IMG/VR virus record: IMGVR_UViG_3300035204_000621
Coordinates: 1-25,920 of that record
DNA: 25,920 nt
Origin: a virus
Strand: one strand, 5' to 3'
Below the pieces are notes generated by a model, which saw nothing but the letters and a program-made list of their open reading frames with translations, was not told where the DNA came from and did no database searches. The position numbers and the translations under genes are program-made. This document shows, piece after piece, positions 5,788-11,864 of this stretch; position 1 is the first letter of the stretch; each line of letters opens with the position of its first letter.

Positions 5788-6249
5788 ATGAAAGGTAGAA
5801 AAGCTCCCGCGTTGTTTTATTGTCCTCAAGGTTCAAGCTGGGCCGTCGGCATCCAATCTGATGACCCCAAGGAAATCGAATCACAAGATTTTAGTTGGTA
5901 CAACCACGGAGCCTACAACGGCGAGTTGGTTCATATGTCTGAAAGGTTTGCCTACATCTGGACGACAGAGGAAAACTATAAGAAGTATCTTTACAACTCA
6001 TCCCTCGCCTATTTACTCGGCAAGTACGGAAACAAGTTCAAGGAAAAGATTAGACGATACGCTCGACTGCTTGCGCGGCTAAGGTTTAACAGTTTAGTTT
6101 CTGAGCCGTTTATTAAACATACGAATTGCAGCGAGTATAGTGTTGCACCGATACCCGTGGGCAATGGTGGACGTTCAGCTAATAGCGGAAGCATAGGTGC
6201 TGACGGAATGTGGAAAATGGGTGCTGGCGTACATTTTATGGGCGTTTAG
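5788..6249 (+). CDS. hypothetical basic protein
   Basis: 153 residues. The frame is open upstream to 5671, but that part covers a palindrome, an operator-like repeat and the promoter, so ATG 5788 at the predicted transcription start is chosen. The N-terminal half is beta-rich with aromatic residues (ALFYCPQGSSWAVGIQ, FSWYNHGAYNGELVHM). The middle is a basic helix (KFKEKIRRYARLLARLRF), and the tail is glycine-rich. The last codons overlap nothing, and the next promoter begins two bases after the stop. Family not recognised. Confidence 0.65.
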   Translation: MKGRKAPALFYCPQGSSWAVGIQSDDPKEIESQDFSWYNHGAYNGELVHMSERFAYIWTTEENYKKYLYNSSLAYLLGKYGNKFKEKIRRYARLLARLRFNSLVSEPFIKHTNCSEYSVAPIPVGNGGRSANSGSIGADGMWKMGAGVHFMGV

Positions 6250-6251
6250 AC

Positions 6252-6280
6252 TTGACAAGCTTTGTAAAACCTGCTATATT
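6252..6280 (+). promoter_or_regulatory. sigma70 promoter, leaderless, for 6287
   Basis: TTGACA 6252-6257, 17 bases, TATATT 6275-6280, six bases, ATG 6287. Confidence 0.85.
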
Positions 6281-6286
6281 ATAACC

Positions 6287-7078
6287 ATGAAACCTACGAA
6301 TCCTTTGACACTTACCTTTTCCCAAGCCAACGCAAAGTTGGTCGCAATGGCAAAACGCCTTGGGTTAACAATTAAGTCTTTTACTCTGCCTAGCGGGTGG
6401 ACGTGTCCAGCGGCAAAAGATTGTTTGTCCAAAGCTGACAGGCGAACGGGCAAGATTACAGATGGCCCACACACAGCGTTTCGTTGCTTTGCAGCAAGTA
6501 GCGAATCACAGTACAAAAACACACGCGCAATGGTCTGGCGGAATTTTGAGGCTATCAAAAACGTTATTCATAGCGCGTGGCGTTACAAAAAAGACCAAGT
6601 GAAAGCGGTTGCTGACTTGCTTGAGTCCATGCTTCCCAAAAAGTTTGATATCATGCGTGTCCATGTGGGCGGCGATTTCTTTTCACAGGTTTATTTTGAT
6701 GCGTGGATGGAAGTTGCACGGCGTAGGCCAGAGCAACACTTTTACGCATACACAAAGAGCTTAAAGTTTTGGGTGGCGCGTATTGATTCAATCCCTTCAA
6801 ACTTTGCGCTTACTGCATCGTATGGTGGCAAGCATGACGCATTGATTGTTGAGCATGGTCTAAAGTGTGCGGAGGTGGTTTACAGTGAGGAACAAGCTGA
6901 CGCAATGGGCTTGGAAATTGACCACGACGACTACCATGCGGCATTTGGAAAAGAGAACTTTGCTTTGCTCATTCATGGCACACAGCCAAAGGGAAGCGCA
7001 GCAAGTCAGGCACTACAGGAACTGAAACGGCGCGGGTGGAACGGCTACAGCAAGCGTAAAGAAATGGAGGTGGCTTAG
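6287..7078 (+). CDS. Gp88-like phage protein
   Basis: 263 residues from ATG 6287; the frame is open further upstream, but that overlaps the promoter. The N-terminus carries SFTLPSGWTCPAAKDCLSKA and, after a basic linker, TAFRCFAASS, so three Cys are clustered in the first quarter. Later come VHVGGDFFSQVYFDAW and HFYAYTKSLKFW, and near the end FALLIHGTQPKGSAA. These features match my knowledge of the 'gene product 88' family first named in mycobacteriophages; its biochemical role is unknown to me. The Cys cluster could bind a metal. The stop overlaps a GTG for a tiny membrane peptide (TAGTG). Confidence 0.7.
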   Translation: MKPTNPLTLTFSQANAKLVAMAKRLGLTIKSFTLPSGWTCPAAKDCLSKADRRTGKITDGPHTAFRCFAASSESQYKNTRAMVWRNFEAIKNVIHSAWRYKKDQVKAVADLLESMLPKKFDIMRVHVGGDFFSQVYFDAWMEVARRRPEQHFYAYTKSLKFWVARIDSIPSNFALTASYGGKHDALIVEHGLKCAEVVYSEEQADAMGLEIDHDDYHAAFGKENFALLIHGTQPKGSAASQALQELKRRGWNGYSKRKEMEVA

Positions 7079-7140
7079 TGTGGGCACTAGTGGCTTTCTT
7101 GCTATGGCTTGGTTACATTTGGATATCTAGAAAACGATGA
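7078..7140 (+). CDS. 20-residue membrane peptide
   Basis: GTG 7078 shares a base with the preceding TAG, and the TGA overlaps the next ATG as ATGA, so it is wedged between two genes with couplings on both sides. The product is almost entirely one membrane helix (Trp, Ala, Leu, Val, Phe, Ile) ending in ISRKR, which would stay inside the cell. Such peptides are missed by gene callers. Function unknown. Confidence 0.45.
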   Translation: MWALVAFLLWLGYIWISRKR

Positions 7141-7691
7141 TTATAACAGAACATTTCGCAGAGACAAAAACAGGGTTGGCCGTACCAAGAACGGCTGACC
7201 TTGTGCGTCTATGCGAGGACAGGATAAGAGAGTTGCGCGAATACACTTTAAAGCATCTTCAATATCCGATGCCCGAAACAAGGTTGTCCTATGATCTAAA
7301 AGGTAAGGTTGCTGGCACAGCGAACTCCAGCAAAAACCTTATACGTATCAACTACGTTCTATTAAAAGAAAATACCGAACACTTCATAAAGCAAACGCTT
7401 GGCCACGAGTACGCGCATCTGATAACGGATAACTTGTGGTTGTCTGATCTAATAAGTAAACCAACCGCACATGGCCGGGAATGGAAGAAGGTAATGCGTC
7501 AACTAGGCTTGCCTCCTGATAGGTGTCACAGTTATGACACCACGAACTCATCCACTAAGAAACAGAGACGGTGGAAATACACATGCGGCTGCACTGGTAG
7601 ACCTCATATGATATCCACGACAATACATAATAGAATCAAGGGTGGGCGCAAATACAGGTGTCAACGGTGTGGCAAACCTATCACAAGATAG
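7137..7691 (+). CDS. SprT-like zinc metalloprotein
   Basis: 184 residues. HExxH is at 90-94 (LGHEYAHLI). A downstream THGREWKK-type segment (AHGREWKKVMRQLG, 111-124) carries the His expected as third ligand, and then comes PPDRCHSYD. The C-terminus is a zinc ribbon with Cys150/Cys152 (YTCGC) and Cys175/Cys178 (RCQRCG). This is the SprT/Spartan plan; eukaryotic Spartan cuts DNA-protein crosslinks, while phage and bacterial members are poorly characterised. Nearly all expected ligands are present, so it is probably active. It is translationally coupled to the membrane peptide at 7078. This is the third HExxH gene in the window and the only one with a zinc ribbon. Confidence 0.8.
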   Translation: MIITEHFAETKTGLAVPRTADLVRLCEDRIRELREYTLKHLQYPMPETRLSYDLKGKVAGTANSSKNLIRINYVLLKENTEHFIKQTLGHEYAHLITDNLWLSDLISKPTAHGREWKKVMRQLGLPPDRCHSYDTTNSSTKKQRRWKYTCGCTGRPHMISTTIHNRIKGGRKYRCQRCGKPITR

Positions 7692-7694
7692 GGG

Positions 7695-7742
7695 TTGACA
7701 GAGAGTCAAGAAAGCGGCGGCACATTTCTTAACTCTGTGCAA
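7695..7742 (+). repeat. palindromic element, copy B
   Basis: Starts four bases after the SprT-like stop. The left arm TTGACAGAGAGT pairs with the right arm ACTCTGTGCAA. Where other copies have TGAG/CTCA, this one has AGAG/CTCT, a compensating change that keeps the stem. Confidence 0.75.
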
Positions 7743-7767
7743 TTAAAAATTTAAAAAAACTTTTATA

Positions 7768-7796
7768 TTGACACGCGGGTGGAAGTAGGTTATATT
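7768..7796 (+). promoter_or_regulatory. sigma70 promoter, leaderless, for 7803
   Basis: TTGACA 7768-7773, 17 bases, TATATT 7791-7796, six bases, ATG 7803. Confidence 0.85.
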
Positions 7797-7802
7797 CTAT
7801 AT

Positions 7803-8018
7803 ATGAAACCTACAAGTCACCTACACGGTGCAGCACTAAACAACGCAATGGACAAGATCGTTCGCATCCAGTTCGAGGATGTAGGAGAACTTACCAGACA
7901 CGAAGATGAGCTATCAATCGACACTCGTTCTTCCAACTCAACTTACAATGACACCGAATGGGACGACCTATGTCAAAGGCATGGCATCTGCGGAGACTCA
8001 AAGCAAGATTGGATTTAA
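7803..8018 (+). CDS. hypothetical small acidic protein
   Basis: 71 residues beginning MKPTSHLHGAALNNAMDKIV, then an acidic region (FEDVGELTRHEDELSIDTR) and a C-terminal segment YNDTEWDDLCQRHGICGD with two Cys. No recognised family. The start is fixed by the promoter, which places ATG at the predicted first base. The first ten bases of the gene, ATGAAACCTA, are shared with the genes at 6287 and 9383, which may be a leaderless-initiation preference. Confidence 0.65.
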   Translation: MKPTSHLHGAALNNAMDKIVRIQFEDVGELTRHEDELSIDTRSSNSTYNDTEWDDLCQRHGICGDSKQDWI

Positions 8019-8020
8019 GT

Positions 8021-8182
8021 ATGATAACTAAAGAAGAATGCAGAGAACAACTACAAGAGGACATGATTACCTATCTTGAAGGCTTGCCATCTGGGTGGGT
8101 GTGGCACGGACACGAGGCGCAGGAAAAGACTGATGCTTTATGTCAAATCGTAGTAGACAACTTTAAGAAGTTGGAGGATTAA
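8021..8182 (+). CDS. hypothetical small protein
   Basis: 53 residues, starting two bases after the previous stop. The sequence begins MITKEECREQLQEDMITYL, then LPSGWVWHGHEAQEKTDALC and a C-terminal helix. A longer frame begins at 7958 but would overlap the previous gene by 61 bases. No strong ribosome-binding site is visible, so reinitiation after the upstream stop is likely. Function unknown. Confidence 0.55.
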   Translation: MITKEECREQLQEDMITYLEGLPSGWVWHGHEAQEKTDALCQIVVDNFKKLED

Positions 8183-8362
8183 ATGAAAAAATGGTTAGTA
8201 ACTAGAATAGCGCACACAACGATTGAGGTTGAATCGGAAACTGAACCCTTACAAGGTGATGACAAGTGGACGTTCGAGGATGAACATTACGAGGAACTTG
8301 AACAACAGTATCGCGATGATGGGTTGGTAGATTGGGAAGTGGTAGAATACTGCGGAGAATAA
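8183..8362 (+). CDS. small orphan, possible relative of 5340
   Basis: 59 residues; ATG directly follows the previous TAA and is preceded by GGAGG (8173-8177). It starts MKKWLVTRIAHTTIEVESET, an N-terminal strand plan similar to the proteins at 1775, 5340 and 8368, and contains GLVDWEVVEY, reminiscent of the SWEVDW closing motif of 5340. Too short for a confident family call. Confidence 0.6.
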   Translation: MKKWLVTRIAHTTIEVESETEPLQGDDKWTFEDEHYEELEQQYRDDGLVDWEVVEYCGE

Positions 8363-8367
8363 TAAAT

Positions 8368-8601
8368 ATGAAGTATAAAGTCATAACAACTGAAATGTGG
8401 TCATCCACTTATATCGTAGACGCTAATTCCGAGGAGGAGGCTATTCAATCGGCTCGTCTTTCAGACGACCCGATTGAGTCGGTATACAATGAGACGTTAA
8501 GGGATAGGGATTCCATGTACGTCGTTAAGCTGCCCGACTACGAGAAGGGCGAGAAGGTGGCAGACATGGTTGAAAGACATAAGAAACCACTTGACAACTA
8601 G
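8368..8601 (+). CDS. small orphan with SEEEA helix
   Basis: 77 residues; ATG 8368 follows GGAG at 8354-8357. MKYKVITTEMWSSTYIVDAN is a beta hairpin, and NSEEEAIQSARL the following helix; this is the general plan of DpnD/PcfM-like proteins and of three other genes here. The tail (DYEKGEKVADMVERHKK) is basic and helical. The last codons PLDN-stop contain the TTGACA of the next promoter, so gene end and promoter are fused. Confidence 0.65.
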   Translation: MKYKVITTEMWSSTYIVDANSEEEAIQSARLSDDPIESVYNETLRDRDSMYVVKLPDYEKGEKVADMVERHKKPLDN

Positions 8602-8619
8602 CATTTTGCGTGTTACATT
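8591..8619 (+). promoter_or_regulatory. sigma70 promoter, leaderless, for 8626
   Basis: TTGACA 8591-8596 inside the preceding gene, 17 bases, TACATT 8614-8619, six bases, ATG 8626. Confidence 0.8.
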
Positions 8620-8625
8620 ATACCT

Positions 8626-8934
8626 ATGAAAGCGATAATCGAAATCGAAATGGACAACGCGGCTTTTGGCCACGGCACAGAAACCGCTCTTGAACTGTCA
8701 CAGGTGTTGGGTCGCCTCGGTGATAACTGTGAGAGGTATCAAATTTGTGAGGTAGGTCATTCCGCTACGGCCACGGACATGAACGGCAACTACGTTGCCA
8801 AGTTGGAAATCGTGGGGGATGAACATTTAGTCGCGCACCATGATGAGGAGTCTTGGCGCGAGGGCTTAAGTGATGACAAGATTGGTAAGCTCGAAAACAT
8901 GATGCGAGATGATATGGAGGTTGAAAATGATTAG
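8626..8934 (+). CDS. hypothetical acidic protein
   Basis: 102 residues. The N-terminus MKAIIEIEMDNAAFGHGTET is a strand followed by a helix with ALELSQVLGRLGDNCE; a glycine turn and second strand follow, and the tail is acidic with DDKIGKLENMMRDDMEVEND. The plan, a strand, helix and a Asn-Gly turn, is seen in many small phage orphans whose role is not known. Leaderless by promoter spacing. The next gene overlaps it by eight bases. Confidence 0.65.
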   Translation: MKAIIEIEMDNAAFGHGTETALELSQVLGRLGDNCERYQICEVGHSATATDMNGNYVAKLEIVGDEHLVAHHDEESWREGLSDDKIGKLENMMRDDMEVEND

Positions 8935-9376
8935 AGTTAGTATTCAGTATCGGGACATGACCGAGAAGCAATGTAAGAAGTTCTGGTTGGACTACCCAGA
9001 GGAGGACAGCAAGGGGAATAAGTATTCTGACCCAGATATCCTCGCTGCGGTATGGGATGATTGGAATAACGGAAGTGGCCGGGAATGCACGTTGTTTAAG
9101 AAGCTCGAAGTTCGCTCAATGATGGTTGGTGATTATGTTCATATACTGAGGCGGGATAAAACTGGTGTATGGCATGAGTGTTTACCAATCGGGTGGCGTG
9201 TAGATGTTCCGTGGGAGGAGGTGCTTGGCAATGCACCGAAAGAAGATTTCTCTAACGTCTCAAAAGAAGACGTTGCAAAAGCGTTAGTTAATATGCTTGA
9301 GAACCAGAGGTGGGAAGAAAACATCTCAAAGGTAAACATCCCTGAGAGCGACCATCAAATCGCGTTTAGCGAATAG
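8927..9376 (+). CDS. hypothetical protein
   Basis: 149 residues from ATG 8927, eight bases downstream of GGAGG inside the previous gene; a further in-frame ATG at 8909 lacks such a site. Contains two aromatic patches (KKFWLDYPEEDSKGNKYSD and AAVWDDWNNGSGRECTLF) and later WHECLPIGWRVDVPWEEV, followed by an acidic helical tail. No domain recognised. Belongs to the leaderless transcript starting at 8626. Confidence 0.65.
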   Translation: MIRVSIQYRDMTEKQCKKFWLDYPEEDSKGNKYSDPDILAAVWDDWNNGSGRECTLFKKLEVRSMMVGDYVHILRRDKTGVWHECLPIGWRVDVPWEEVLGNAPKEDFSNVSKEDVAKALVNMLENQRWEENISKVNIPESDHQIAFSE

Positions 9377-9382
9377 TATCAT

Positions 9383-9589
9383 ATGAAACCTACAATGAAA
9401 CCTTACACTGTCACCTTCCTTAATGAATGGAATGAACGTTATGTGCTGTTTGCCGATGGCATCTCTGACACCCACGCTAATGCTCGCGCATGGATTAAGT
9501 TCATGAAAACCAAATGGTACGCGGACGCGCCTGACTCTTGGAGTTTGGAAAGCCTCGAACTCGTATTCAGTGAATCAGCAAAAGAATGA
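9383..9589 (+). CDS. hypothetical small protein
   Basis: 68 residues; ATG 9383 is six bases after the previous stop, without a ribosome-binding site. An in-frame ATG at 9395 is possible. It begins MKPTMKPYTVTFLNEWNERY, with an alternation of strand and helix (ANARAWIKFMKTKWYADAPD) similar in shape to the SEEEA-helix orphans. Function unknown. It closes this transcription unit before a weak hairpin at 9612-9636. Confidence 0.55.
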   Translation: MKPTMKPYTVTFLNEWNERYVLFADGISDTHANARAWIKFMKTKWYADAPDSWSLESLELVFSESAKE

Positions 9590-9611
9590 GAGTTAAATAG
9601 TGTGTAAATAT

Positions 9612-9636
9612 AAACCCAGCCCGGAGGGATGGGTTT
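9612..9636 (+). terminator. hairpin, weak terminator candidate
   Basis: AAACCCA (9612-9618) pairs with TGGGTTT (9630-9636). There is no clear T-run after it, so termination is uncertain. Confidence 0.4.
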
Positions 9637-9640
9637 GCCC

Positions 9641-9686
9641 GGAAGTGAGTTCGAAAAGCGTCAGCACATTTTTTCACTCAGTGCAA
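9641..9686 (+). repeat. palindromic element, copy C
   Basis: TGAGT (9646-9650) pairs with ACTCA, and the right edge is GTGCAA. It is followed at once by hairpin AAACCC...GGGTTT (9691-9715) with the core CCGCTGCGCGG. Confidence 0.75.
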
Positions 9687-9690
9687 GCTC

Positions 9691-9715
9691 AAACCCACCG
9701 CTGCGCGGCGGGTTT
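9691..9715 (+). terminator. GC-rich hairpin of the CCGCTACGCGG family
   Basis: Stem AAACCC/GGGTTT extended by CCGC/GCGG. The same hairpin type follows or overlaps palindromic elements D, E, F and G. The T-run is short. Confidence 0.5.
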
Positions 9716-9739
9716 GTATCCAGTGACAGAAAAAAAAGT

Positions 9740-9768
9740 TTGACAGGAAAGCGGATCGGTGGTATATT
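9740..9768 (+). promoter_or_regulatory. sigma70 promoter with leader, for DUF932 gene
   Basis: TTGACA 9740-9745, 17 bases, TATATT 9763-9768. Unlike most promoters here, it leaves a leader of about 43 bases with AAGAAAG before ATG 9818. Confidence 0.85.
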
Positions 9769-9817
9769 CTATATAGTAAGTGAGAGATTAACCCTAACCA
9801 AGAAAGACCTACATATC

Positions 9818-10723
9818 ATGGCCAGAAACACTATTCAAACTTCCGACTTTGACTTCACCGTAGAGCGTGTTCCGCTCACCGTATCCACCACCAACAAAAA
9901 ATCTCGCGTATACGCGCACGTCCGTACCGATACGGGTGAGGAACTTGGCTGGGGTACAGAGCAGTACGGCTTTGTGCAAAACGGTGATTTGATTCGCAAT
10001 GCCGAAACGGCTTTCGAGTCTCGCGGCATGACCCCTACCAAGCGTCACATCGTTGTGACGGGTCGCGGCGAGCGTATGTTCGCACAGTACGACTTTGAGA
10101 ATGAAACGGCCATTGCCACACGGCGCGAAGACCGTACCAAGGGCATGGAGATGGGAATGCGGCTCACCCTGCAAAACTCTTTTGACCGTTCCTTGCGCGT
10201 ATCTTTTGCGCTTGGCATGGTGCGGCTGGTTTGCCTTAATGGCATGACCACAATGGAGAAGGAGTTCGGCATGACTCGCAAGCATAGCAGCAACGTGGAA
10301 ATTGGTTTCATCGGGGACGCCCTCGACAAGGCCAAGGGTAGTTTCCACCAAGCCGCGCAAGGCTTCAGTGTATTGGGCGAGCGCGACATCTCGCAAGAGC
10401 AGGGTCGTAACATCCTCAACCAGTTGAACAAGTCCAAGGTGCTGTCTAACGTGGTGAAGGATGGCATCCTTAAGATTTGGGAAAACCCAACCCATGAGGA
10501 GGACGAGGCTCGCAACTTGTGGACGCTCTACAATGCAGCCACTCAGCACCTCACCCATGAGGTGAGCGAGTCACGTTTCGAGTATGCCAATACCGTGAGC
10601 GGTAACGTACTGAAACGGCTGCGGGGTGCGGCTGAAAATCCCGCCAAGCTGACCAAGCTGGTCACGGCCATTCCCACCGAAGTGGTCAAGCAAGTTTCGG
10701 ATGCCGACGTGGCTCTTAACTAA
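9818..10723 (+). CDS. DUF932 phage/plasmid-like protein
   Basis: 301 residues. The start is ATG 9818 behind AAGAAAG; the frame is open upstream to 9629, but that stretch holds a palindrome, a hairpin and the promoter. Characteristic points of the DUF932 (phage/plasmid-like) family are the aromatic EELGWGTEQYGFVQNGD region, then SFDRSLRVSFALGMVRLVCL with NGM directly after it, and a helical C-terminal half. Family members are common on phages and plasmids and have no agreed function. G+C in this gene is higher than in its neighbours. A strong terminator follows. Several longer open frames on the opposite strand are shadows of this codon usage. Confidence 0.8.
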   Translation: MARNTIQTSDFDFTVERVPLTVSTTNKKSRVYAHVRTDTGEELGWGTEQYGFVQNGDLIRNAETAFESRGMTPTKRHIVVTGRGERMFAQYDFENETAIATRREDRTKGMEMGMRLTLQNSFDRSLRVSFALGMVRLVCLNGMTTMEKEFGMTRKHSSNVEIGFIGDALDKAKGSFHQAAQGFSVLGERDISQEQGRNILNQLNKSKVLSNVVKDGILKIWENPTHEEDEARNLWTLYNAATQHLTHEVSESRFEYANTVSGNVLKRLRGAAENPAKLTKLVTAIPTEVVKQVSDADVALN

Positions 10724-10742
10724 TAGCCAAGGGGTGGAAACC

Positions 10743-10774
10743 AAACCCCTCCCGCGTAGCGGGGGGGGTTTTTT
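10743..10774 (+). terminator. strong intrinsic terminator
   Basis: AAACCCCTCCCGC pairs through a GTA loop with GCGGGGGGGGTTT, followed by further T. CTTGACA follows immediately, but no -10 box is found 17 bases on. Confidence 0.9.
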
Positions 10775-10800
10775 CTTGACAATCAAAATAGCGGTTTTTT

Positions 10801-10840
10801 GATCGACAAATATTTTTGCCGCTCAAGAATGATCGACAAA
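10801..10840 (+). repeat. two direct repeats GATCGACAAA
   Basis: GATCGACAAA at 10801-10810 and 10831-10840, 30 bases apart (about three DNA turns); AGCGG and CCGCT form an inverted repeat around the first. They could be protein-binding sites; nothing else supports a function. Confidence 0.4.
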
Positions 10841-10849
10841 AGAAAAGGC

Positions 10850-10890
10850 TTGCACTGAGTTGAAAAATGTGGGGGAGCTTTTTTAACTCA
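10850..10890 (-). repeat. palindromic element, copy F (inverted)
   Basis: The plus strand reads TTGCACTGAGTT at the left and AACTCA at the right; the internal bases align with copies A-E only after reverse complementation. It lies downstream of the minus-strand block, in that block's orientation. Confidence 0.7.
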
Positions 10891-10907
10891 CCGCTACGCG
10901 GCGAGTT
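10885..10907. terminator. hairpin overlapping element F
   Basis: AACTC (10885-10889) pairs with GAGTT (10903-10907) around CCGCTACGCGG. The same AACTC is also the right arm of element F, so the two hairpins exclude each other. Confidence 0.5.
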
Positions 10908-10925
10908 AAGGGGGAGGTCTTGTTG

Positions 10926-10989
10926 CCATGCCACGGCTTCACTCATTGCCGACAGGAGGATTACTTACCTGCGTCCGGTTGAGGCATGG
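10926..10989 (-). other. closed multi-hairpin structure
   Basis: CCATGCC (10926-10932) pairs with GGCATGG (10983-10989). Inside are CGGC/GCCG (10934-10951) and CAGG/CCTG (10953-10971), the latter with an AUUA loop on the plus strand. The strand is uncertain. It resembles a small branched RNA or a complex 3' end for the minus-strand gene at 11003. It lacks a T-arm, so it is not a tRNA. Confidence 0.4.
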
Positions 10990-11002
10990 GTCTAAACTGT
11001 GA

Positions 11003-11230
11003 TTACTTCAGCCTTACGATGCGCTTGGCCTTAGCAATCTGATTTTTGTTGTGTTTCAACTTGGGTTCCCCGCGCATGTTGAGCTTCGGATTTTCCAAGT
11101 TCTTAACGATTTTTTTAGCTATGCGTGTATTCATAAATTGATTGAACGTGGGAGGGGTCGCTAAACCCCTCCTTACATGCATCAAGTTCCTAGACTTGGG
11201 GCTTTCGTACCCTACTCGCTTATCACTCAC
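11003..11230 (-). CDS. possible small basic protein
   Basis: 75 residues from GTG 11230 behind GAGGG. The C-terminal half is very basic (KKIVKNLENPK, KLKHNKNQIAKAKRIVRLK), which would suit RNA binding. Doubts: the 5' part contains two strong hairpins in the DNA (CAAGT/ACTTG, and GGAGGGG/CCCCTCC at 11150-11171), so it may instead be part of a structured RNA. A shorter version from an internal ATG (MNTRIAKK) is also possible. It belongs to the minus-strand unit that begins at the promoter 11620-11602. Confidence 0.35.
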   Translation of the reverse strand: MSDKRVGYESPKSRNLMHVRRGLATPPTFNQFMNTRIAKKIVKNLENPKLNMRGEPKLKHNKNQIAKAKRIVRLK

Positions 11231-11394
11231 AATGCCCTCGCAGGGCCATCTAGATTAACTAGAAGGTGGCTTTACCACGTTTTACAGCAGGGTGCTTTAC
11301 CAATCCGCTTGGGATGCACAAGGCGAATCCAACCTTGCAGCCATCAAGTGTAACCCAGTGAAACACGTTCAAAATGTAAAAGAACAAAAATTGT
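11231..11394 (-). other. structured non-coding stretch
   Basis: Between the tRNA-like RNA and the basic frame. On the minus strand it has GATGGCT near 11345 facing AGCCACC near 11270, and a GCAAGG/CCTTGT hairpin enclosing GGATTCG. It looks tRNA-like in places but lacks a valid T-arm and anticodon stem, so I do not call a tRNA. No convincing open frame. Confidence 0.3.
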
Positions 11395-11590
11395 TATCGG
11401 TGCAAGGGGCTCGAACCCTCCCCCGTCCCTATCGTGTCACCTTCACGCCTTGTTTGGAGCGTCCTCCCAGCGTGTCAGCTTTCAGCCACGGGCGGTATTG
11501 CGGTACTTGCCGCCTTATAGGCCCGATACCCGTAATGGGGCGGTAACCGTGCGACAGAGGTTATAACCGAATACTTCCAATCTCACCGAC
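11395..11590 (-). ncRNA. tRNA-like structured RNA with own promoter
   Basis: On the minus strand, the predicted transcription start (11590) begins GTCGGTG, which pairs with CACCGAT at 11402-11396 to form a 7-bp closing stem (one G-U). Just before the 3' strand is a canonical T-arm: GAGGG, loop TTCGAGC, CCCTT (11420-11404). The intervening ~160 bases contain further stems (GGCGG/CCGCC, GGAG/CTCC). The total of about 196 bases is too long for a tRNA and shorter than typical tmRNA. I see no tag-peptide frame ending in Ala-Ala-stop and no group I intron signature. Possibilities: a divergent tmRNA, an intron-bearing tRNA, or a new tRNA-like phage RNA. CCA is not encoded. Confidence 0.55.
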
Positions 11591-11596
11591 ATATAT

Positions 11597-11625
11597 ACAG
11601 TACCATTGAATGCTTCATCTGTCAA
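11597..11625 (-). promoter_or_regulatory. minus-strand sigma70 promoter of the tRNA-like RNA
   Basis: TTGACA (11625-11620), 17 bases, TACTGT (11602-11597). Six bases later is G11590, the first base of the closing stem. Confidence 0.8.
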
Positions 11626-11748
11626 TAGATTATTTCTTAAAAAGGGGGTATTTCTCATCGGGGAAATCGGGGGTAAATACGAAAATTTTACTATGTAAAT
11701 ACCTGTTTTACCGGGCTATCTTACAAAACAATTACCCGAATTAAACGC

Positions 11749-11795
11749 TTGTAATGAGTTGAAAAAGCGGCAGCATTTTTTGTGCCTCAGTGCAA
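11749..11795 (+). repeat. palindromic element, copy D
   Basis: TTGTAATGAGTT left, CTCAGTGCAA right, core GCGGCAGCAT. Directly followed by hairpin GCAACCC/GGGTTGC. Confidence 0.7.
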
Positions 11796-11818
11796 CCCCC
11801 CGCTACGCGGTGGGTTGC
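11792..11818 (+). terminator. GC-rich hairpin of the CCGCTACGCGG family
   Basis: GCAACCC (11792-11798) pairs with GGGTTGC (11812-11818) around CCGCTACGCGG; a T-rich stretch and TTGACA follow. Confidence 0.55.
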
Positions 11819-11829
11819 GTGGTTTCTTC

Positions 11830-11858
11830 TTGACAGTAAGATGTTTATGTGGTACCTT
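11830..11858 (+). promoter_or_regulatory. sigma70 promoter, leaderless, for 11865
   Basis: TTGACA 11830-11835, 17 bases, TACCTT 11853-11858, six bases, ATG 11865. Confidence 0.8.
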
Positions 11859-11864
11859 ATATGT

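Noticed and set aside
9809-10558. 249-codon open frame on the minus strand (and two others within 9835-10515)
   Set aside because: It lies antisense within the DUF932 gene, which has matching family features, a promoter and a ribosome-binding site. Long antisense frames are a by-product of its codon use.
10775-10803. Promoter at the TTGACA after the 10743 terminator
   Set aside because: Seventeen bases downstream there is no acceptable -10 box and no plus-strand gene follows.
11266-11345. tRNA gene on either strand
   Set aside because: A 7-base acceptor-like pairing exists, but there is no TTC-type T-loop at the right place and no proper anticodon stem.
11292-11546. 84-codon plus-strand frame
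   Set aside because: Antisense to the tRNA-like RNA, without start signals; Pro/Cys-rich shadow translation.
11641-11680. G-quadruplex
   Set aside because: Only three runs of four or more G are present close together; the fourth is missing.
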